From: Chloroflexota bacterium
Lineage (GTDB): Bacteria; Chloroflexota; Anaerolineae; Anaerolineales; UBA4823
NCBI GenBank assembly: GCA_029782365.1
Contig: JAKOUW010000143.1
Coordinates: 186,001 to 250,000 of the forward strand
DNA length: 64,000 nt
Direction of reading: 5' to 3'
Positions within the stretch are counted from its first letter, which is position 1. Each line of letters starts with the position of its first letter. A model generated the notes under the pieces. The model saw only the letters and a program-made list of their open reading frames with translations, did no database searches and was not told the origin of the DNA. Made by a program: the position numbers and the translations under genes. Shown here in pieces: positions 50,229-60,291 of the stretch.

Positions 50229-51473
50229 ATGACGCCTACCCCACGTGCGAATAGGCTTTTCTTTTTCTTGTACGCCGTGCTCTCGCTGGCGGTGCTGGTA
50301 GGCGCACTTGCCCTGCCATCCCTGCGTTCCAACCGCCCGCTGGCGGCGGCTCCCTTGCGCGACTGGTTGATCGATTCGGTTCTGCCAGCAATGCTGCCAA
50401 AACCTGAACCGATTATCATCTCAGTGCTGTACTCTACCGAAAAAGACGCCTGGCTGAAAGAAGCAGTTCAAAATTTCGAGGCCGCCAATGTCATGGCGAA
50501 TAACCATCCTATCCAGGTGAAGCTGGAGTCGATGGGTTCGCGCGAGATTTACCTGGCGGTCTTAGACGGCACACGCAAACCAGACATCATCAGCCCGGCC
50601 AGCATGCTCCAGATTTCTATTCTAGAAGACCAGTCTGCAGCTAAATTCGGATCCCCAATTGTCAACATGGCCGATAAAACCACCTGCCGCTCGGTGGTTT
50701 CCACGCCCCTGGTGTTGGTTGCCTGGAAGGAGCGCGCTGATGCGCTGTGGGGAGATAACCCGAACAGCCAAATGTGGATCAAGCTGCACGATGCATTGGT
50801 CAACCCGCAAGGCTGGGCAGAGTACGCCCATTCAGAATGGGGTTACATCAAGTTCGGTCATACTGACCCTCTCAAGTCGAACAGCGGCTTCATGACCATT
50901 TTACTGATGACTTACAATTTCTTTGGTAAAACCAATGGGCTGACTTCCAATGATATTCTGGCGAACGCGGATTATCAAAAATGGTTTCTGGAGATGGAAA
51001 ATTCGATCTCGCAGTTTGATGTAAGCACTGGCCCATTAATGCAAAAAATGGTCTCCTATGGCCCATCCATGTACGACATGGTCAGCGTTTACGAAGCCAC
51101 CGCCATTGAACAGGCTTCCAATGCTGTCGGCCGCTACGGCGAACTTCATATTTATTATCCGCCCGCGACGGTTCTGAGCGATCATCCTTTTTGCATCCTG
51201 CGTGCCGATTGGGTAACGCCTGAAAAAACATCAGCATCACAGGCTTTTGTCGATTATTTAGTTTCCAAACCAGTACAGGAAAATGCCCTGATGAAATACG
51301 GCTTCCGCCCGGTAGATCCATCGGTGCCCCTTGACCAGCCGGGCAGCCCCTTTGTCCAGTTTAAACAAAACGGCCTGACAAGTGACCTATCTGGCCTTCC
51401 GACAGTGGCACTGCCTGAGGGCAGTGTCTTAAACACTTTGCAGGAATTCTGGTCACGCAGTATTAAACGATAG
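50229..51473 (+). CDS. Membrane-anchored solute-binding-like surface protein
   Basis: A 414-residue protein with one N-terminal helix (LFFFLYAVLSLAVLVGALAL) and no lipobox, so it is probably anchored by that helix. The rest is a type II solute-binding fold starting IIISVLYSTEKDAWLKEAVQ; the motif EWGYIKFGHTDPLKSNSG matches EWGSFKFGHTHPGFSNSG of the next protein, so the two are paralogues. No permease or ATPase belongs to it, which suggests sensing or binding and not transport. It starts 135 bp after the RNase H-like gene and is 22 bp upstream of the VWA fusion. Confidence 0.75.
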   Translation: MTPTPRANRLFFFLYAVLSLAVLVGALALPSLRSNRPLAAAPLRDWLIDSVLPAMLPKPEPIIISVLYSTEKDAWLKEAVQNFEAANVMANNHPIQVKLESMGSREIYLAVLDGTRKPDIISPASMLQISILEDQSAAKFGSPIVNMADKTTCRSVVSTPLVLVAWKERADALWGDNPNSQMWIKLHDALVNPQGWAEYAHSEWGYIKFGHTDPLKSNSGFMTILLMTYNFFGKTNGLTSNDILANADYQKWFLEMENSISQFDVSTGPLMQKMVSYGPSMYDMVSVYEATAIEQASNAVGRYGELHIYYPPATVLSDHPFCILRADWVTPEKTSASQAFVDYLVSKPVQENALMKYGFRPVDPSVPLDQPGSPFVQFKQNGLTSDLSGLPTVALPEGSVLNTLQEFWSRSIKR

Positions 51474-51495
51474 CCCAGCGCTGAGGAGCGATTGA

Positions 51496-53175
51496 ATGAA
51501 AAAAGGAAGTTTTCCTATTATATCTGTATTGACTTTATTGTCTGTACTGCTCTCTGCCTGCCAGGGCGGCGGCTTACCAGCGCTGATTGGCAAACAGGTG
51601 ACAGTCGGGATTGTGTACGGCTCCGAGAAACAAGAATGGCTGGCGCCGTTGATCAAGCAGTTCAATGATGCAAACCACAAGACATCAGACGGCACCACGA
51701 TTGTCATTACCGGCACGGCGATTGGTTCGATCGAAGCGATCAATGGCATTATTGACGGTTCCCTCAAACCTACCGTTTGGAGTCCTGCCTCCTCAATTTA
51801 TATCCCTGTGGCCAACGCCGAGTGGCGAAAGAACCATTCCGATGACCTGGTAACCGGCACTCCGAAGGATCTGGTGCTCAGCCCGGTGGTGGTGGCTATG
51901 TGGCAGCCCATGGCGCAGGCTTTGGGATGGCCGGATAAACAACTCAGTTGGGCAGATATAGCCTCCCTGGCTACCTCACAGGATGGCTGGAAAACTTACG
52001 GCTACCCGGAATGGGGCTCGTTTAAATTCGGTCACACCCACCCAGGTTTCAGCAACAGCGGCCTGGTGTCCATCATTGCCGAAGCCTATGCCGGCGCCAA
52101 CAAACAACGCGGCCTGACCTTGAATGACCTCAACCAGCCGACTGTTCAGAAATTTATGACCGCTGTCGAGAGCTCAGTGATCCATTACGGTACCAGCACG
52201 GGCTTCTTTGCAGACCGCATGTTCACATATGGGCCTTCTTACCTCAGCGCGGCGGTGATGTACGAAAACTTGATCGTCGCCCAGGAGACAAAGCGCCTTT
52301 CCGGCGCCAGCAGCCAGCTTCCCGTTGTTGCCATTTACCCCACTGAAGGCACCTTCTGGGCCAATCACCCGTATGTCGTGCTGAATGCGCCGTGGGTGAC
52401 AGCCCAGCAGAAGGAAGCCGCCCAGGCTTTCCAGGGCTTCCTGCTGGATAAGCCACAACAGTTGAACGCCATCAGCCTGGGCTTTCGTCCGTCAGACCCC
52501 GCCATTCCCTTGGCGGCGCCGCTCGATTCCCAGCACGGTGTAGATACAAGCCAGCCCAAAACCGTGCTCGAGATTCCTAGCGCGGAAGTGATCAGCGCGG
52601 TGCAAGCCGCCTGGCGACAGGTGAAAAAACCCGTTGACCTGGTGGTGGTGATGGACACTTCGGGCAGCATGGGAGGCGATAAAATTGCGGCGGCCCGCAG
52701 CAGCTTGATGCAGTTCATCAATTTATTGGACGACCGCGATAATTTGTCGGTAATTACATTCAATACACAATCCACTATGATCTCAGAGCTGTCGAATGTA
52801 GCATCCAAACGGCAAAAACTCCTGACCCGCGTTTCAGGCATCATTGAGGGCGGCGGCACTCGCCTGTATGACACTACCCTGGAAGCCTATCAGTATGTAG
52901 AGAAGAACGGCGATCCTGGTCATATTCGCGCTGTTGTGGTGCTGACTGACGGTCAGGACACTGAATCGACAACGAATCTGAATGATTTGATCAACCAGAT
53001 TGGCGCATCTGGGGAGGAATCGGGGCGTTCGATCAAGCTGTTTACGATCGCTTTCGGCTCGGACGCAGATAAGGATGTACTCAAGAGAATTGCCGAGTCT
53101 ACCGGCGGCAAAGAGTACAACAGCGATCCCAAAACGATCAATCAGGTATATGCAGATATCGCCACTTTCTTCTAA
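51496..53175 (+). CDS. Lipoprotein with solute-binding domain fused to VWA domain
   Basis: A 559-residue lipoprotein (LTLLSVLLSACQGGG). Residues about 30-355 form a solute-binding domain paralogous to the preceding protein (VTVGIVYGSEKQEWLAPLIK). Residues about 378-555 form a von Willebrand A domain with an intact MIDAS: VVMDTSGSMGGDK, a Thr in GGGTRLYDTT, and VLTDGQDTES. Such a fusion would join ligand capture to metal-dependent protein contact outside the cell. AGGAGCG precedes ATG 51496. It is followed 12 bp later by the membrane coiled-coil gene. Confidence 0.85.
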   Translation: MKKGSFPIISVLTLLSVLLSACQGGGLPALIGKQVTVGIVYGSEKQEWLAPLIKQFNDANHKTSDGTTIVITGTAIGSIEAINGIIDGSLKPTVWSPASSIYIPVANAEWRKNHSDDLVTGTPKDLVLSPVVVAMWQPMAQALGWPDKQLSWADIASLATSQDGWKTYGYPEWGSFKFGHTHPGFSNSGLVSIIAEAYAGANKQRGLTLNDLNQPTVQKFMTAVESSVIHYGTSTGFFADRMFTYGPSYLSAAVMYENLIVAQETKRLSGASSQLPVVAIYPTEGTFWANHPYVVLNAPWVTAQQKEAAQAFQGFLLDKPQQLNAISLGFRPSDPAIPLAAPLDSQHGVDTSQPKTVLEIPSAEVISAVQAAWRQVKKPVDLVVVMDTSGSMGGDKIAAARSSLMQFINLLDDRDNLSVITFNTQSTMISELSNVASKRQKLLTRVSGIIEGGGTRLYDTTLEAYQYVEKNGDPGHIRAVVVLTDGQDTESTTNLNDLINQIGASGEESGRSIKLFTIAFGSDADKDVLKRIAESTGGKEYNSDPKTINQVYADIATFF

Positions 53176-53187
53176 CCAGGAAATGGC

Positions 53188-53922
53188 ATGAAAAAAACTT
53201 CATCGCCCATCCTATTGGCTTTTTTCAACCCTCTAAACCTGGCAATGCTGGCCCTGGCAGCCGCGGCTGGCCTGTGCTCAGCCTGGTGGCTCTTTCCGCT
53301 TGGGCTGGTCGTATGGGGTGTGATGGTGGTGAAGGTCTCCCGCGACCCGGCTCTCCAGTTGAACATGGTGCTGGAATCGCGCTCTGCTCTGGCGCAGCGC
53401 TTCCAGAAACCTTTCGATCAAATAGAACGCAGCCAGGTAGCAATTTTCAATAATTTGAACTCTGCCAAGACCAGCACACGCAGCACCTTCCAACCTTTAC
53501 AAGATGCTGTAAATAAGCTCACCAACCAGGCTTATAACCTGTGCCAACGCATGTCAGCCCTCGAGAATTTACGTCTTGTAACCAAAGCCAACCGAGATTT
53601 AGAAGGCGAGTTGTTTGTCTTAAAAACGAAATTGGATGGCACATCCGACCCGATCGCCCGGCGGGACTACGAGGAATCGCAAAAAGCCTTGCAGGACAGA
53701 TTGAATAATTACCGCTCTGTCTCCGCCCTTTTGGACCGAGTCGAAGCCCAATTGACCAGCATTCAGAACACGCTCGATAACATTTATGCCAACATGATCC
53801 GCTTGCAAGCAGTTGGCGAAAACGAAATCAAAAATGAGCTGCCCGGTCTGCTGACCGCCATTCAAACCCAGAACGATCAACTGGCTGGTTTTGAAAAAGA
53901 AGCAGCGAACGCCAAAATTTAA
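53188..53922 (+). CDS. Membrane protein with cytoplasmic coiled coil
   Basis: A 244-residue protein with a hairpin of two hydrophobic helices at the N-terminus (LAMLALAAAAGLCSAWWLFP, LGLVVWGVMVV, residues 16-51) followed by about 190 residues of amphipathic helix with heptads (ALAQRFQKPFDQIERSQVAI; RLNNYRSVSALLDRVEAQLT). No family is recognised with confidence; the topology recalls XpaC-like membrane proteins that occur with VWA and TelA genes. It is 12 bp after the VWA lipoprotein and likely acts with it. Confidence 0.7.
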   Translation: MKKTSSPILLAFFNPLNLAMLALAAAAGLCSAWWLFPLGLVVWGVMVVKVSRDPALQLNMVLESRSALAQRFQKPFDQIERSQVAIFNNLNSAKTSTRSTFQPLQDAVNKLTNQAYNLCQRMSALENLRLVTKANRDLEGELFVLKTKLDGTSDPIARRDYEESQKALQDRLNNYRSVSALLDRVEAQLTSIQNTLDNIYANMIRLQAVGENEIKNELPGLLTAIQTQNDQLAGFEKEAANAKI

Positions 53923-53970
53923 CCAGCCCGCTGTTATCGGTTAGCGGCCTGGCAGCGAGGAGAAAAATTT

Positions 53971-54597
53971 ATGGCTAAAATATATGAGAGCCTTTTCATC
54001 CTTTCCTTGGATGAAGTAGAAGGCAAGATCGTCGACTCCGCTCAAGAAGATTTGGAGACTGCCTTAAGCGCCGCAGTGCTTGCCGACCTGACGCTTGAAA
54101 AGAAAATCGCTATTGAAGATGAACGGGTCAACCTGGTGGATCAAACATTCCTGGATGACTTCGTTCTGGACAACGCCATTACATTAATTCTCGAATCAGC
54201 TCGGCCGCGAAAACTGCGCTACTGGTTAAATACCTTGCAGTACAAGAAACTGAAAGATGAGATCGGCCATGCTCTTGTCAGCCGCGGCTTGTTCAACCGC
54301 AAGAAAAATCACCTGGTTCCGGTTGGTAGGGAGAGCGTACCATCGCCCAGTTTTGAAACCAGGCGACATTTGCGTGAAATTTGCCTGGCAGGAGGCCAGC
54401 CCGACGCGGTAGATGTTTCGCTGCTTGGTCTCCTGCTCTGCAGCGGTTTATTGAAACTGATCTTTACCAGAGGGGAGCGCAAAGCTGCTGAAAACCGGAT
54501 CAACACCTGCCTGCTGGCAAACATGCAAAACGAGTGGTGGGGCTCTTTTGCGGCAATAATCACGACTGCTTTTCCAGGAAAATTGAAGGTCGAATGA
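53971..54597 (+). CDS. GPP34 family protein, copy 2 (divergent)
   Basis: A 208-residue protein beginning YESLFILSLDEVEGKIVDSA with the same layout as copy 1: an entry helix ending near D-E-x-x-G, an LSAAVLADLTLEKKI helix, and a C-terminal LLKLIFTRGERKAAENRIN that parallels LLDLVFTKDERKAVGLPIN of the other GPP34 protein. It is assigned to GPP34 by this pattern; overall similarity is low. GAGGAGAAAA precedes ATG 53971. It closes the surface-protein operon on the right. Confidence 0.72.
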   Translation: MAKIYESLFILSLDEVEGKIVDSAQEDLETALSAAVLADLTLEKKIAIEDERVNLVDQTFLDDFVLDNAITLILESARPRKLRYWLNTLQYKKLKDEIGHALVSRGLFNRKKNHLVPVGRESVPSPSFETRRHLREICLAGGQPDAVDVSLLGLLLCSGLLKLIFTRGERKAAENRINTCLLANMQNEWWGSFAAIITTAFPGKLKVE

Positions 54598-54669
54598 GAA
54601 TCGCTCTTCCTCCTTGAATTCCGACTACTTTTGTGATAATTTTAGATACATCCACGAAAGGAGCGGAAC

Positions 54670-55551
54670 ATGGCTAAGAAAACTGCACTCATCCTGTCCG
54701 GCGGCGGCGCCAAGGGCGCCTTCCAGGCGGCGGCCGAAAAATACGCCCGCGAGCAGAAAGGCTACACCTGGGATGTCATCGCCGGCGTCTCGGTCGGCGC
54801 GCTGAACGGCACGATGCTGGCGATGCGCAAATACCAGCGCCTGTGGGAGATCTGGAACACGATCTCCAACGACCAGGTGTACACCGGCGGCTTCAACCTG
54901 TGGTCGCTGATTAAAATTGCTTTTGGCGCCAAGTCTTTCTACGGCAACGAGCCCCTGCGCAAACTGCTGCAGGCCGAGCTGGACCCCAGCCTCATCCAGG
55001 CCGACCTGCGCATCGGGGCGGTCTCCCTGCTCTCCAGCGAGTACGTGCAGTTCGGCAAGCCCGGCCCCGACCTGGCCAACGCCGTGCTGGCTTCCACGGT
55101 GATGCCGGTGATCTGGACGCCGGTGGATGTCTCGCCGCAGTACCGCAGTATGGTGGACGGCGGGGTGCGCAACATCACGCCGATCGGGGATGTGCTCGAC
55201 GCTGAGCCGGACGAGGTGGTGATCATCAACTGCGGCCCGGAGACGGAAAGCGCCCTGCCCCAACCGCCCGGCGACGTGGTGCAGATCGGCCTGCGCACGC
55301 TGGACACCCTGCTCAACGAGCTCTTCCGCAGCGACATGGACGAGTTCCGGCGCGTCAACACGCTGGTCAAAGAAGCCGCCCTGTTCGGCGTGACCCTGCA
55401 CAGCCCCTCCAGCGGCAAACCGCTGAAGTATTTCGAGTGCAAGGTGATCGAGCCCCAGCAGGCGCTGGGCGACACGCTGGACTTCAGCCAGCCGTCCATC
55501 CAGCGCTCCATCCAGGCGGGCTTTGCGCGCGCCAAGGCGGTCTTAGGCTAG
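54670..55551 (+). CDS. Patatin-like phospholipase
   Basis: A 293-residue cytoplasmic patatin-family hydrolase. Oxyanion loop LSGGGAKGAF (10-19), nucleophile elbow GVSVG (Ser41) and dyad Asp in VDGGVR (about 162). These make a Ser-Asp dyad lipid acyl hydrolase with phospholipase A or esterase activity. AAAGGAGCGG precedes ATG 54670. It is separated from GPP34 copy 2 by 72 bp and could be co-transcribed; it converges on the fatty-acid degradation cluster, 7 bp apart. GC rises again here, matching the genome average. Confidence 0.92.
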   Translation: MAKKTALILSGGGAKGAFQAAAEKYAREQKGYTWDVIAGVSVGALNGTMLAMRKYQRLWEIWNTISNDQVYTGGFNLWSLIKIAFGAKSFYGNEPLRKLLQAELDPSLIQADLRIGAVSLLSSEYVQFGKPGPDLANAVLASTVMPVIWTPVDVSPQYRSMVDGGVRNITPIGDVLDAEPDEVVIINCGPETESALPQPPGDVVQIGLRTLDTLLNELFRSDMDEFRRVNTLVKEAALFGVTLHSPSSGKPLKYFECKVIEPQQALGDTLDFSQPSIQRSIQAGFARAKAVLG

Positions 55552-55558
55552 CGCAGGC

Positions 55559-57691
55559 TCAGGCAAACTGCTTGTTTTCTGCGGCCATGCGCGCCAGCAG
55601 TTCGGGCGGGGCAAAGCGCTCGCCGTAGGCGGCTGCCAGCTCATGGCTGCGGGCGATGAAGGCCGGCAGGCCGTAGGCGTTGATGAACTGCAGGGTGCCG
55701 CCCTGGAACGGCGCGAAGCCCCAACCGAAGATGCTGCCGATGTTGGCATCCCCGACCGACTCGATGACCCCTTCGCTGTAACAGCGCACCGTCTCCAACG
55801 CCTGCAGGAACATCAGGCGGTCGGTCAATTCTCTGAGCGGCAGTTTCGCTTTTGCCGGGGGGAACAGCTCGGCCAGCCTGGGCCACAGGAACTTTTTGCC
55901 GCCGGCGGGGTATTCGTAGAAGCCGGCGCCCTGGGCTTTTCCCGGCCGCTGTTCCAGGGTCACCATGCGTTCCAGCACGTCGTCCGCCGGGATGCGCGGC
56001 AGGCTCTTCCCTTCGGCCGCCAGGTCCTGGAAGGTCTGCTGGCGGATGTGCAGGGCCAGGCCCAGGTTGACTTCGTCGGCCACCGCCAGCGGGCCAACGG
56101 GCATGCCGGCCAGCACCGCCGCCGATTCGATGGCCCGCGCCGGCTGGCCTTCGGTCAGCAGCGCCAGGCCTTCATTTACATAGGTGGTAAAGACACGCGA
56201 GGTGTAAAAACCGCGGCTGTCGTTGACCACGATGGGCGTCTTTTTGATCTTCATCACAAAATCAAACGCCTTGGCCAGCGTGCGCGGCGAGGTCTGCTGT
56301 CCCTTGATGATCTCCACCAGGCGCATCTTATGCACCGGCGAGAAGAAATGGATGCCGATGAAATTCTGCGGGCGCGCCGACTGCGCCGCCAGGCCGGTGA
56401 TGGGCAGGGTGGAGGTGTTGGAGCCAAAAACGGCCTGCTCCCCGATCTGCGCTTCAGCCTCGCGCGTCACGCGCGCCTTCAATTCCCGGTTCTCGAACAC
56501 GGCTTCGATGATCAGGTCACAGCCCTGCAGGTCTGCGGCGGCGGCCGTTGGCTGGATGCGCTCGAGCACGGCCTGCTTCTCGGCTTCGCTGAGCTTGCCC
56601 TGCTTCAGCCGGCCGTCCAGGATTTTTTCCACCAGCGCCTTGCCGGCGTCAGCCTTTTCCTGGCTGACATCTTTCAGCACCACCGCGATGCCCGCCAGGG
56701 CGCTGACGTAGGCGATGCCGTGACCCATCAGCCCGGCGCCCAGGATGCCGACTTTGCGCGTTTCCTGCGGCTCGATGCCCCTGGGCCGGCTGTTTCCGTC
56801 GTTGATGGCGTTGAGCTGGTACCAGGTGGACTGGATGATGTTTTTCGCCACCTGGCCGGTGGCCAGCCTGGCAAAAGCGCGTGATTCGATGCGGCAGGCC
56901 GTCTCAAAATCGACCAGCGCGCCATCCACCATGGCCGCCAGGATGGCTTCCGGCGCCGGGTAGTTGCCGCTGGTCTTTTCCAGCATCATCGCCGGCGCCA
57001 CCGAGATCACCTGCGCCACCGCCGGCCGGGTCGGGTCTCCACCGGGGATTTTGTAGCCTTTCTGGTCCCAGGGCTGGGCGGCCTGCGGATTGGCCAGGAT
57101 CCAGGCGCGGGCTTTCTCCATCAACTCCGCCCGGCTGGCCGCCAGGTCATGGATGAGGCCAGCCTTGAGCGCCTCCTGCGGGCTGACCTGGGTGCCTTCC
57201 GTCAGGTAGGGAAAAGCCGCCTGCAGGCCGAGCAGGCGCACCAGGCGGGTCAGCCCGCCGCCACCCGGCAGCAGGCCGAGGTTCACTTCGGGCAGGCCGA
57301 ATTTGATGCGCGGGTCGTCCAGCGCCACGCGGTAGTGGCAGGCCAGGGCCAGCTCGAATCCCCCGCCCAGGGCGGTGCCGTTCAGCGCGGCGGCGGCCGG
57401 GCGGCCCAGCGTTTCCATGCGCCGGATCAGCGCCTTGAAGCCTTCGACGAGCGCAAAGGTCGCCTGGGGGTCGCTCATCTGGAAAATGGCGTCGAGGTCA
57501 CCGCCGGCCACGAAGGTGTGCTTGGCAGACGCCAGGATGAGCCCCGCGGCGGACGGGTCGGCGGCGAAGCGCTCCAGCGCGGGCTGCAGCTCGGCAAAGA
57601 AAGCTTCGTTGAGCACGTTGACCGGCTTTCCAGGCTGGTCGATGGTCAGCGTGACGATATTCTGGTCATCTTTTTCATAATGGATAGTCAT
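55559..57691 (-). CDS. fadJ: Fatty-acid oxidation complex: enoyl-CoA hydratase / 3-hydroxyacyl-CoA dehydrogenase
   Basis: A 710-residue bifunctional protein. Residues 1-190 form a crotonase domain ([37 protein letters not shown] with the active-site acidic residue further on in [20 protein letters not shown]). From about 310 the NAD-binding dehydrogenase begins ([20 protein letters not shown]), with [11 protein letters not shown] carrying the catalytic His, and two C-terminal HCDH repeats with YEYPAGGKK. Length fits FadJ/FadB alpha subunits. It performs hydration and oxidation in beta-oxidation and passes 3-ketoacyl-CoA to the thiolase encoded upstream. FadB is an alternative name; the two cannot be told apart here. 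Confidence 0.93.
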   Translation of the reverse strand: MTIHYEKDDQNIVTLTIDQPGKPVNVLNEAFFAELQPALERFAADPSAAGLILASAKHTFVAGGDLDAIFQMSDPQATFALVEGFKALIRRMETLGRPAAAALNGTALGGGFELALACHYRVALDDPRIKFGLPEVNLGLLPGGGGLTRLVRLLGLQAAFPYLTEGTQVSPQEALKAGLIHDLAASRAELMEKARAWILANPQAAQPWDQKGYKIPGGDPTRPAVAQVISVAPAMMLEKTSGNYPAPEAILAAMVDGALVDFETACRIESRAFARLATGQVAKNIIQSTWYQLNAINDGNSRPRGIEPQETRKVGILGAGLMGHGIAYVSALAGIAVVLKDVSQEKADAGKALVEKILDGRLKQGKLSEAEKQAVLERIQPTAAAADLQGCDLIIEAVFENRELKARVTREAEAQIGEQAVFGSNTSTLPITGLAAQSARPQNFIGIHFFSPVHKMRLVEIIKGQQTSPRTLAKAFDFVMKIKKTPIVVNDSRGFYTSRVFTTYVNEGLALLTEGQPARAIESAAVLAGMPVGPLAVADEVNLGLALHIRQQTFQDLAAEGKSLPRIPADDVLERMVTLEQRPGKAQGAGFYEYPAGGKKFLWPRLAELFPPAKAKLPLRELTDRLMFLQALETVRCYSEGVIESVGDANIGSIFGWGFAPFQGGTLQFINAYGLPAFIARSHELAAAYGERFAPPELLARMAAENKQFA

Positions 57692-57712
57692 ATGTGCCTC
57701 CCTGTCTGCCGT

Positions 57713-58924
57713 TCAACAGCGCTCGATAATGGTGGCGATGCCCATGCCCCCGCCGATGCACAGCGTGATCAGGGCAGTTTGCAGGTCGCGGCGCTCCAAT
57801 TCATCCAGCGCCGTGCCCAGCAGGATGGCGCCTGTGGCGCCCAGCGGGTGCCCCAGGGCGATCGCCCCGCCGTTGACGTTGATCTTCTCCGGGCTGTCCA
57901 GCCCCACATCGCGCATGAAGCGCAGCACCACGGCGGCGAACGCTTCGTTGACTTCAAACAGGTCGATATCGGCAATGTTCATCCCGGCCATCGCCAGGGC
58001 CTTGCGGGAGGCCGGCCCAGGCCCGACCAGCATGATGGTCGGTTCGGTGCCGACCAGGGCGGCGGCCAGCAGGCGCGCCCGCGGCTTCAAGCCCAGCGCG
58101 GCGCCTTTTTCCCGCGAGCCGACCAGCACCAGCGCCGCCCCATCCACGATGCCGGAGGAATTGCCGGCCGTGTGCACATGGTTGATGCTTTCCACTTCGA
58201 TGTACTTTTGCAGGGCCAGGCTGTCAAAGCCCATGGCGCCCACCTGGGCAAAGGCCGGCTTCAAAGCCGCCAGGCCTTCCAGGGTGGTATCGGGGCGGAT
58301 ATATTCATCCTGGTCGAGGATCAGCAGGCCGTTCTCGTCGCGCACCGGGATGAGACTGCGGGCAAAATGCCCGCCGGCGCGCGCCGCCGCCGCTTTCTGT
58401 TGGGAAGCCAGCGCCAGCTCATCGACATCCTGGCGGGTGAAGCCCTCCAGGGTGGCGATCAGGTCGGCGCCGATGCCCTGCGGCACGAACTTCACCCGGC
58501 CGCTGACGCTGGGATCGTAGGCCAGCGCGCCGCCGTCCAGGCCCATCGGCACGCGGCTCATCGACTCGACGCCGCCGGCCACCACCAGGCTCTCCCAGCC
58601 CGAGCGCACCTTCATCGCCGCCAGGTTGACCGCTTCGAGGCCCGAGGAGCAGAAGCGGTTCAACTGCATGCCGGTCACATCCACATCCCAACCGGCGTGC
58701 AGCACCGCCGTGCGGGCAATGTTGCCGCCCTGGTCGGCCACCGGGGTTACACAGCCCAGCACGACATCGTCCACCTGCGCCGTATCCAAGTGGCTGCGCA
58801 CCTGCAGGGCGTGCATCAGGGTCGCCAGCAAATTCACCGGTTTGACTTCGTACAGCGCACCGCTGGCTTTGCCCCGGCCGCGCGGCGTGCGCACGGCGTC
58901 AAAAATGTATGCTTCTTCTGTCAT
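57713..58924 (-). CDS. Acetyl-CoA C-acyltransferase (thiolase)
   Basis: A 403-residue thiolase; ATG 58924 ([20 protein letters not shown]) is used, since GAGGAAGG precedes it, and not the codon 8 residues upstream. Acyl-binding Cys92 in [11 protein letters not shown], general-base region [15 protein letters not shown], and second Cys in [10 protein letters not shown] near the C-terminus are all present. It cleaves 3-ketoacyl-CoA to acetyl-CoA and shortened acyl-CoA. It is 21 bp upstream of the FadJ-type gene, the usual beta-oxidation pair. Confidence 0.93.
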   Translation of the reverse strand: MTEEAYIFDAVRTPRGRGKASGALYEVKPVNLLATLMHALQVRSHLDTAQVDDVVLGCVTPVADQGGNIARTAVLHAGWDVDVTGMQLNRFCSSGLEAVNLAAMKVRSGWESLVVAGGVESMSRVPMGLDGGALAYDPSVSGRVKFVPQGIGADLIATLEGFTRQDVDELALASQQKAAAARAGGHFARSLIPVRDENGLLILDQDEYIRPDTTLEGLAALKPAFAQVGAMGFDSLALQKYIEVESINHVHTAGNSSGIVDGAALVLVGSREKGAALGLKPRARLLAAALVGTEPTIMLVGPGPASRKALAMAGMNIADIDLFEVNEAFAAVVLRFMRDVGLDSPEKINVNGGAIALGHPLGATGAILLGTALDELERRDLQTALITLCIGGGMGIATIIERC

Positions 58925-58953
58925 ATCGCCTTCCTCTGCATTTTTCATGCACC

Positions 58954-59376
58954 TCAGCGTTCGAAATTCTCCACCGCCTGGCGGATTTCATCCGGCACGC
59001 GCTGAGGCTGGCGCGTGCGCGGGTTGACGACCACCGAAGTGATCTGCCCGCTGGCGAGCGGCTGGTCTTCGCCTTTGCGATAAATGGCGCACTCGAGGGT
59101 GAAGCTGGTGTTGCCCATGCGCCCCAGGCGCGTGTCGATCTCCAACCAGTCGTCAAAAGTGGCCGAGCCGGTGTAACTGCAGCGCGCGTCGACATAGAAA
59201 ATGTCCAGCCCCAGCTCGGCCAGGCGCTTCCAGGGGAAGCCGAGCGCCGCCAGGTAGCCGCCGCAGGCTTCATCCATGAAAGTGAAGTAGTTGCCAAAAA
59301 AGACATGCCCCTGCGCATCCGTATCGGCGTAGCGCACTTTGAGGGGGTAGGTAAAGCGGGCGCGGGTTTCAGCCAT
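58954..59376 (-). CDS. Acyl-CoA thioesterase (4-hydroxybenzoyl-CoA thioesterase-like hot-dog fold)
   Basis: A 140-residue hot-dog thioesterase of the YbgC/4HBT type. The active-site segment [20 protein letters not shown] has the catalytic Asp20, followed by the long helix [14 protein letters not shown]. It hydrolyses acyl-CoA thioesters, perhaps releasing CoA from dead-end intermediates of the pathway. GGAGGAC precedes ATG 59376. It lies between the thiolase and the nitronate-monooxygenase-like gene in one operon. Confidence 0.9.
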   Translation of the reverse strand: MAETRARFTYPLKVRYADTDAQGHVFFGNYFTFMDEACGGYLAALGFPWKRLAELGLDIFYVDARCSYTGSATFDDWLEIDTRLGRMGNTSFTLECAIYRKGEDQPLASGQITSVVVNPRTRQPQRVPDEIRQAVENFER

Positions 59377-59391
59377 GCGTTCTTGTCCTCC

Positions 59392-60291
59392 TCACACAGG
59401 TTCGGTGAGCGTTTGATCCAGCCGTTGGACAGCCAGGCGGTAATCATCGACCATGGCGCGGATCACCTCGCCGATCGGCGCAATCGTCTCGGCCTGGGCC
59501 ACGCTCTGCCCGGCGCTCCACAGGTCGCGCCAGCGCTTCGATTCCAGCGCGGGCCGTTCTTTGAAATCGGCGATGCTTTTTGCCAGCCAGGTGGCCGGGT
59601 TGCCCGTGATTTCCGCCGTAGTGACGATCTCCTCCGGGCCGGCGTCGATCACCGCCTGCTTGTACGCCGGCGCAGCCCCAGACTCCTGCGTGGCGATCAG
59701 GCGCGTGCCGGTGATCACAGCGCAGGCGCCGACCGCCAGCGCGGCCGCCATCTGCGCGCCGGTGCTGATGCCGCCCGCCGCCACCACCGGCAGGCCGGTC
59801 TTCTGCGCCAGGTAAGGCGTGAACACCAGCGTCGAGATGGCGCCGCAGTGCCCACCAGCGCCCGACCCGACGGCGATCAAGCCGTCCACGCCGCGATCGC
59901 GGGCCTTCAGGCCCTGCTGGAGGGTGATCACATCGGCGTACACCCGGCCGCCGTTGGCATGCACATCGTCCAGGATGAGGGCCGGGTTGCCCAGCGAGGA
60001 GATGAAGAAGGAGACGCCGGCCTCCAGGCACAGCGCCAGCTGTTCTTTCCAGGGGAAGCGCCCGTGCAGGTGAATGTTCACCCCGATCGGCCGGCTGGTG
60101 GCCCGGCGAATGGCGGCCAGCGCCTGTTTCAATTCGTCGGTCGTGCGGTAATTGGGCAGGGGAAAGGCGCCCAGGGCGCCGGCCTCGGCCAGCGCGATGA
60201 CATACGGCTCGTAGCTGACCAGGAACATCGGCGCGCCGATGATCGGCAGGTCGATGCCCAGGGTCTCGGTGAAAGCGGTGCGGATCTTCAC
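59392..60291 (-). CDS. Nitronate monooxygenase / 2-nitropropane dioxygenase-like flavoprotein
   Basis: A 299-residue FMN TIM-barrel protein. GTG 60291 is chosen, overlapping the preceding stop by 4 bp (GTGA); an upstream ATG lies deep in the other gene. Features: LPIIGAPMFLVS at the N-terminus, AVGSGAGGHCG (the FMN-phosphate and substrate loop with the active His) and VVAAGGISTGAQMAAALAVG. Family members oxidise alkyl nitronates or act as enoyl reductases (FabK-like). In this acyl-CoA setting a double-bond reductase role is worth considering. Confidence 0.87.
   Translation of the reverse strand: MKIRTAFTETLGIDLPIIGAPMFLVSYEPYVIALAEAGALGAFPLPNYRTTDELKQALAAIRRATSRPIGVNIHLHGRFPWKEQLALCLEAGVSFFISSLGNPALILDDVHANGGRVYADVITLQQGLKARDRGVDGLIAVGSGAGGHCGAISTLVFTPYLAQKTGLPVVAAGGISTGAQMAAALAVGACAVITGTRLIATQESGAAPAYKQAVIDAGPEEIVTTAEITGNPATWLAKSIADFKERPALESKRWRDLWSAGQSVAQAETIAPIGEVIRAMVDDYRLAVQRLDQTLTEPV

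Noticed and set aside
55643..59005. Long plus-strand frames opposite the fadJ and thiolase genes
   Set aside because: The minus strand carries complete catalytic motifs; the opposite frames are low-complexity Gln/Gly/His-rich.
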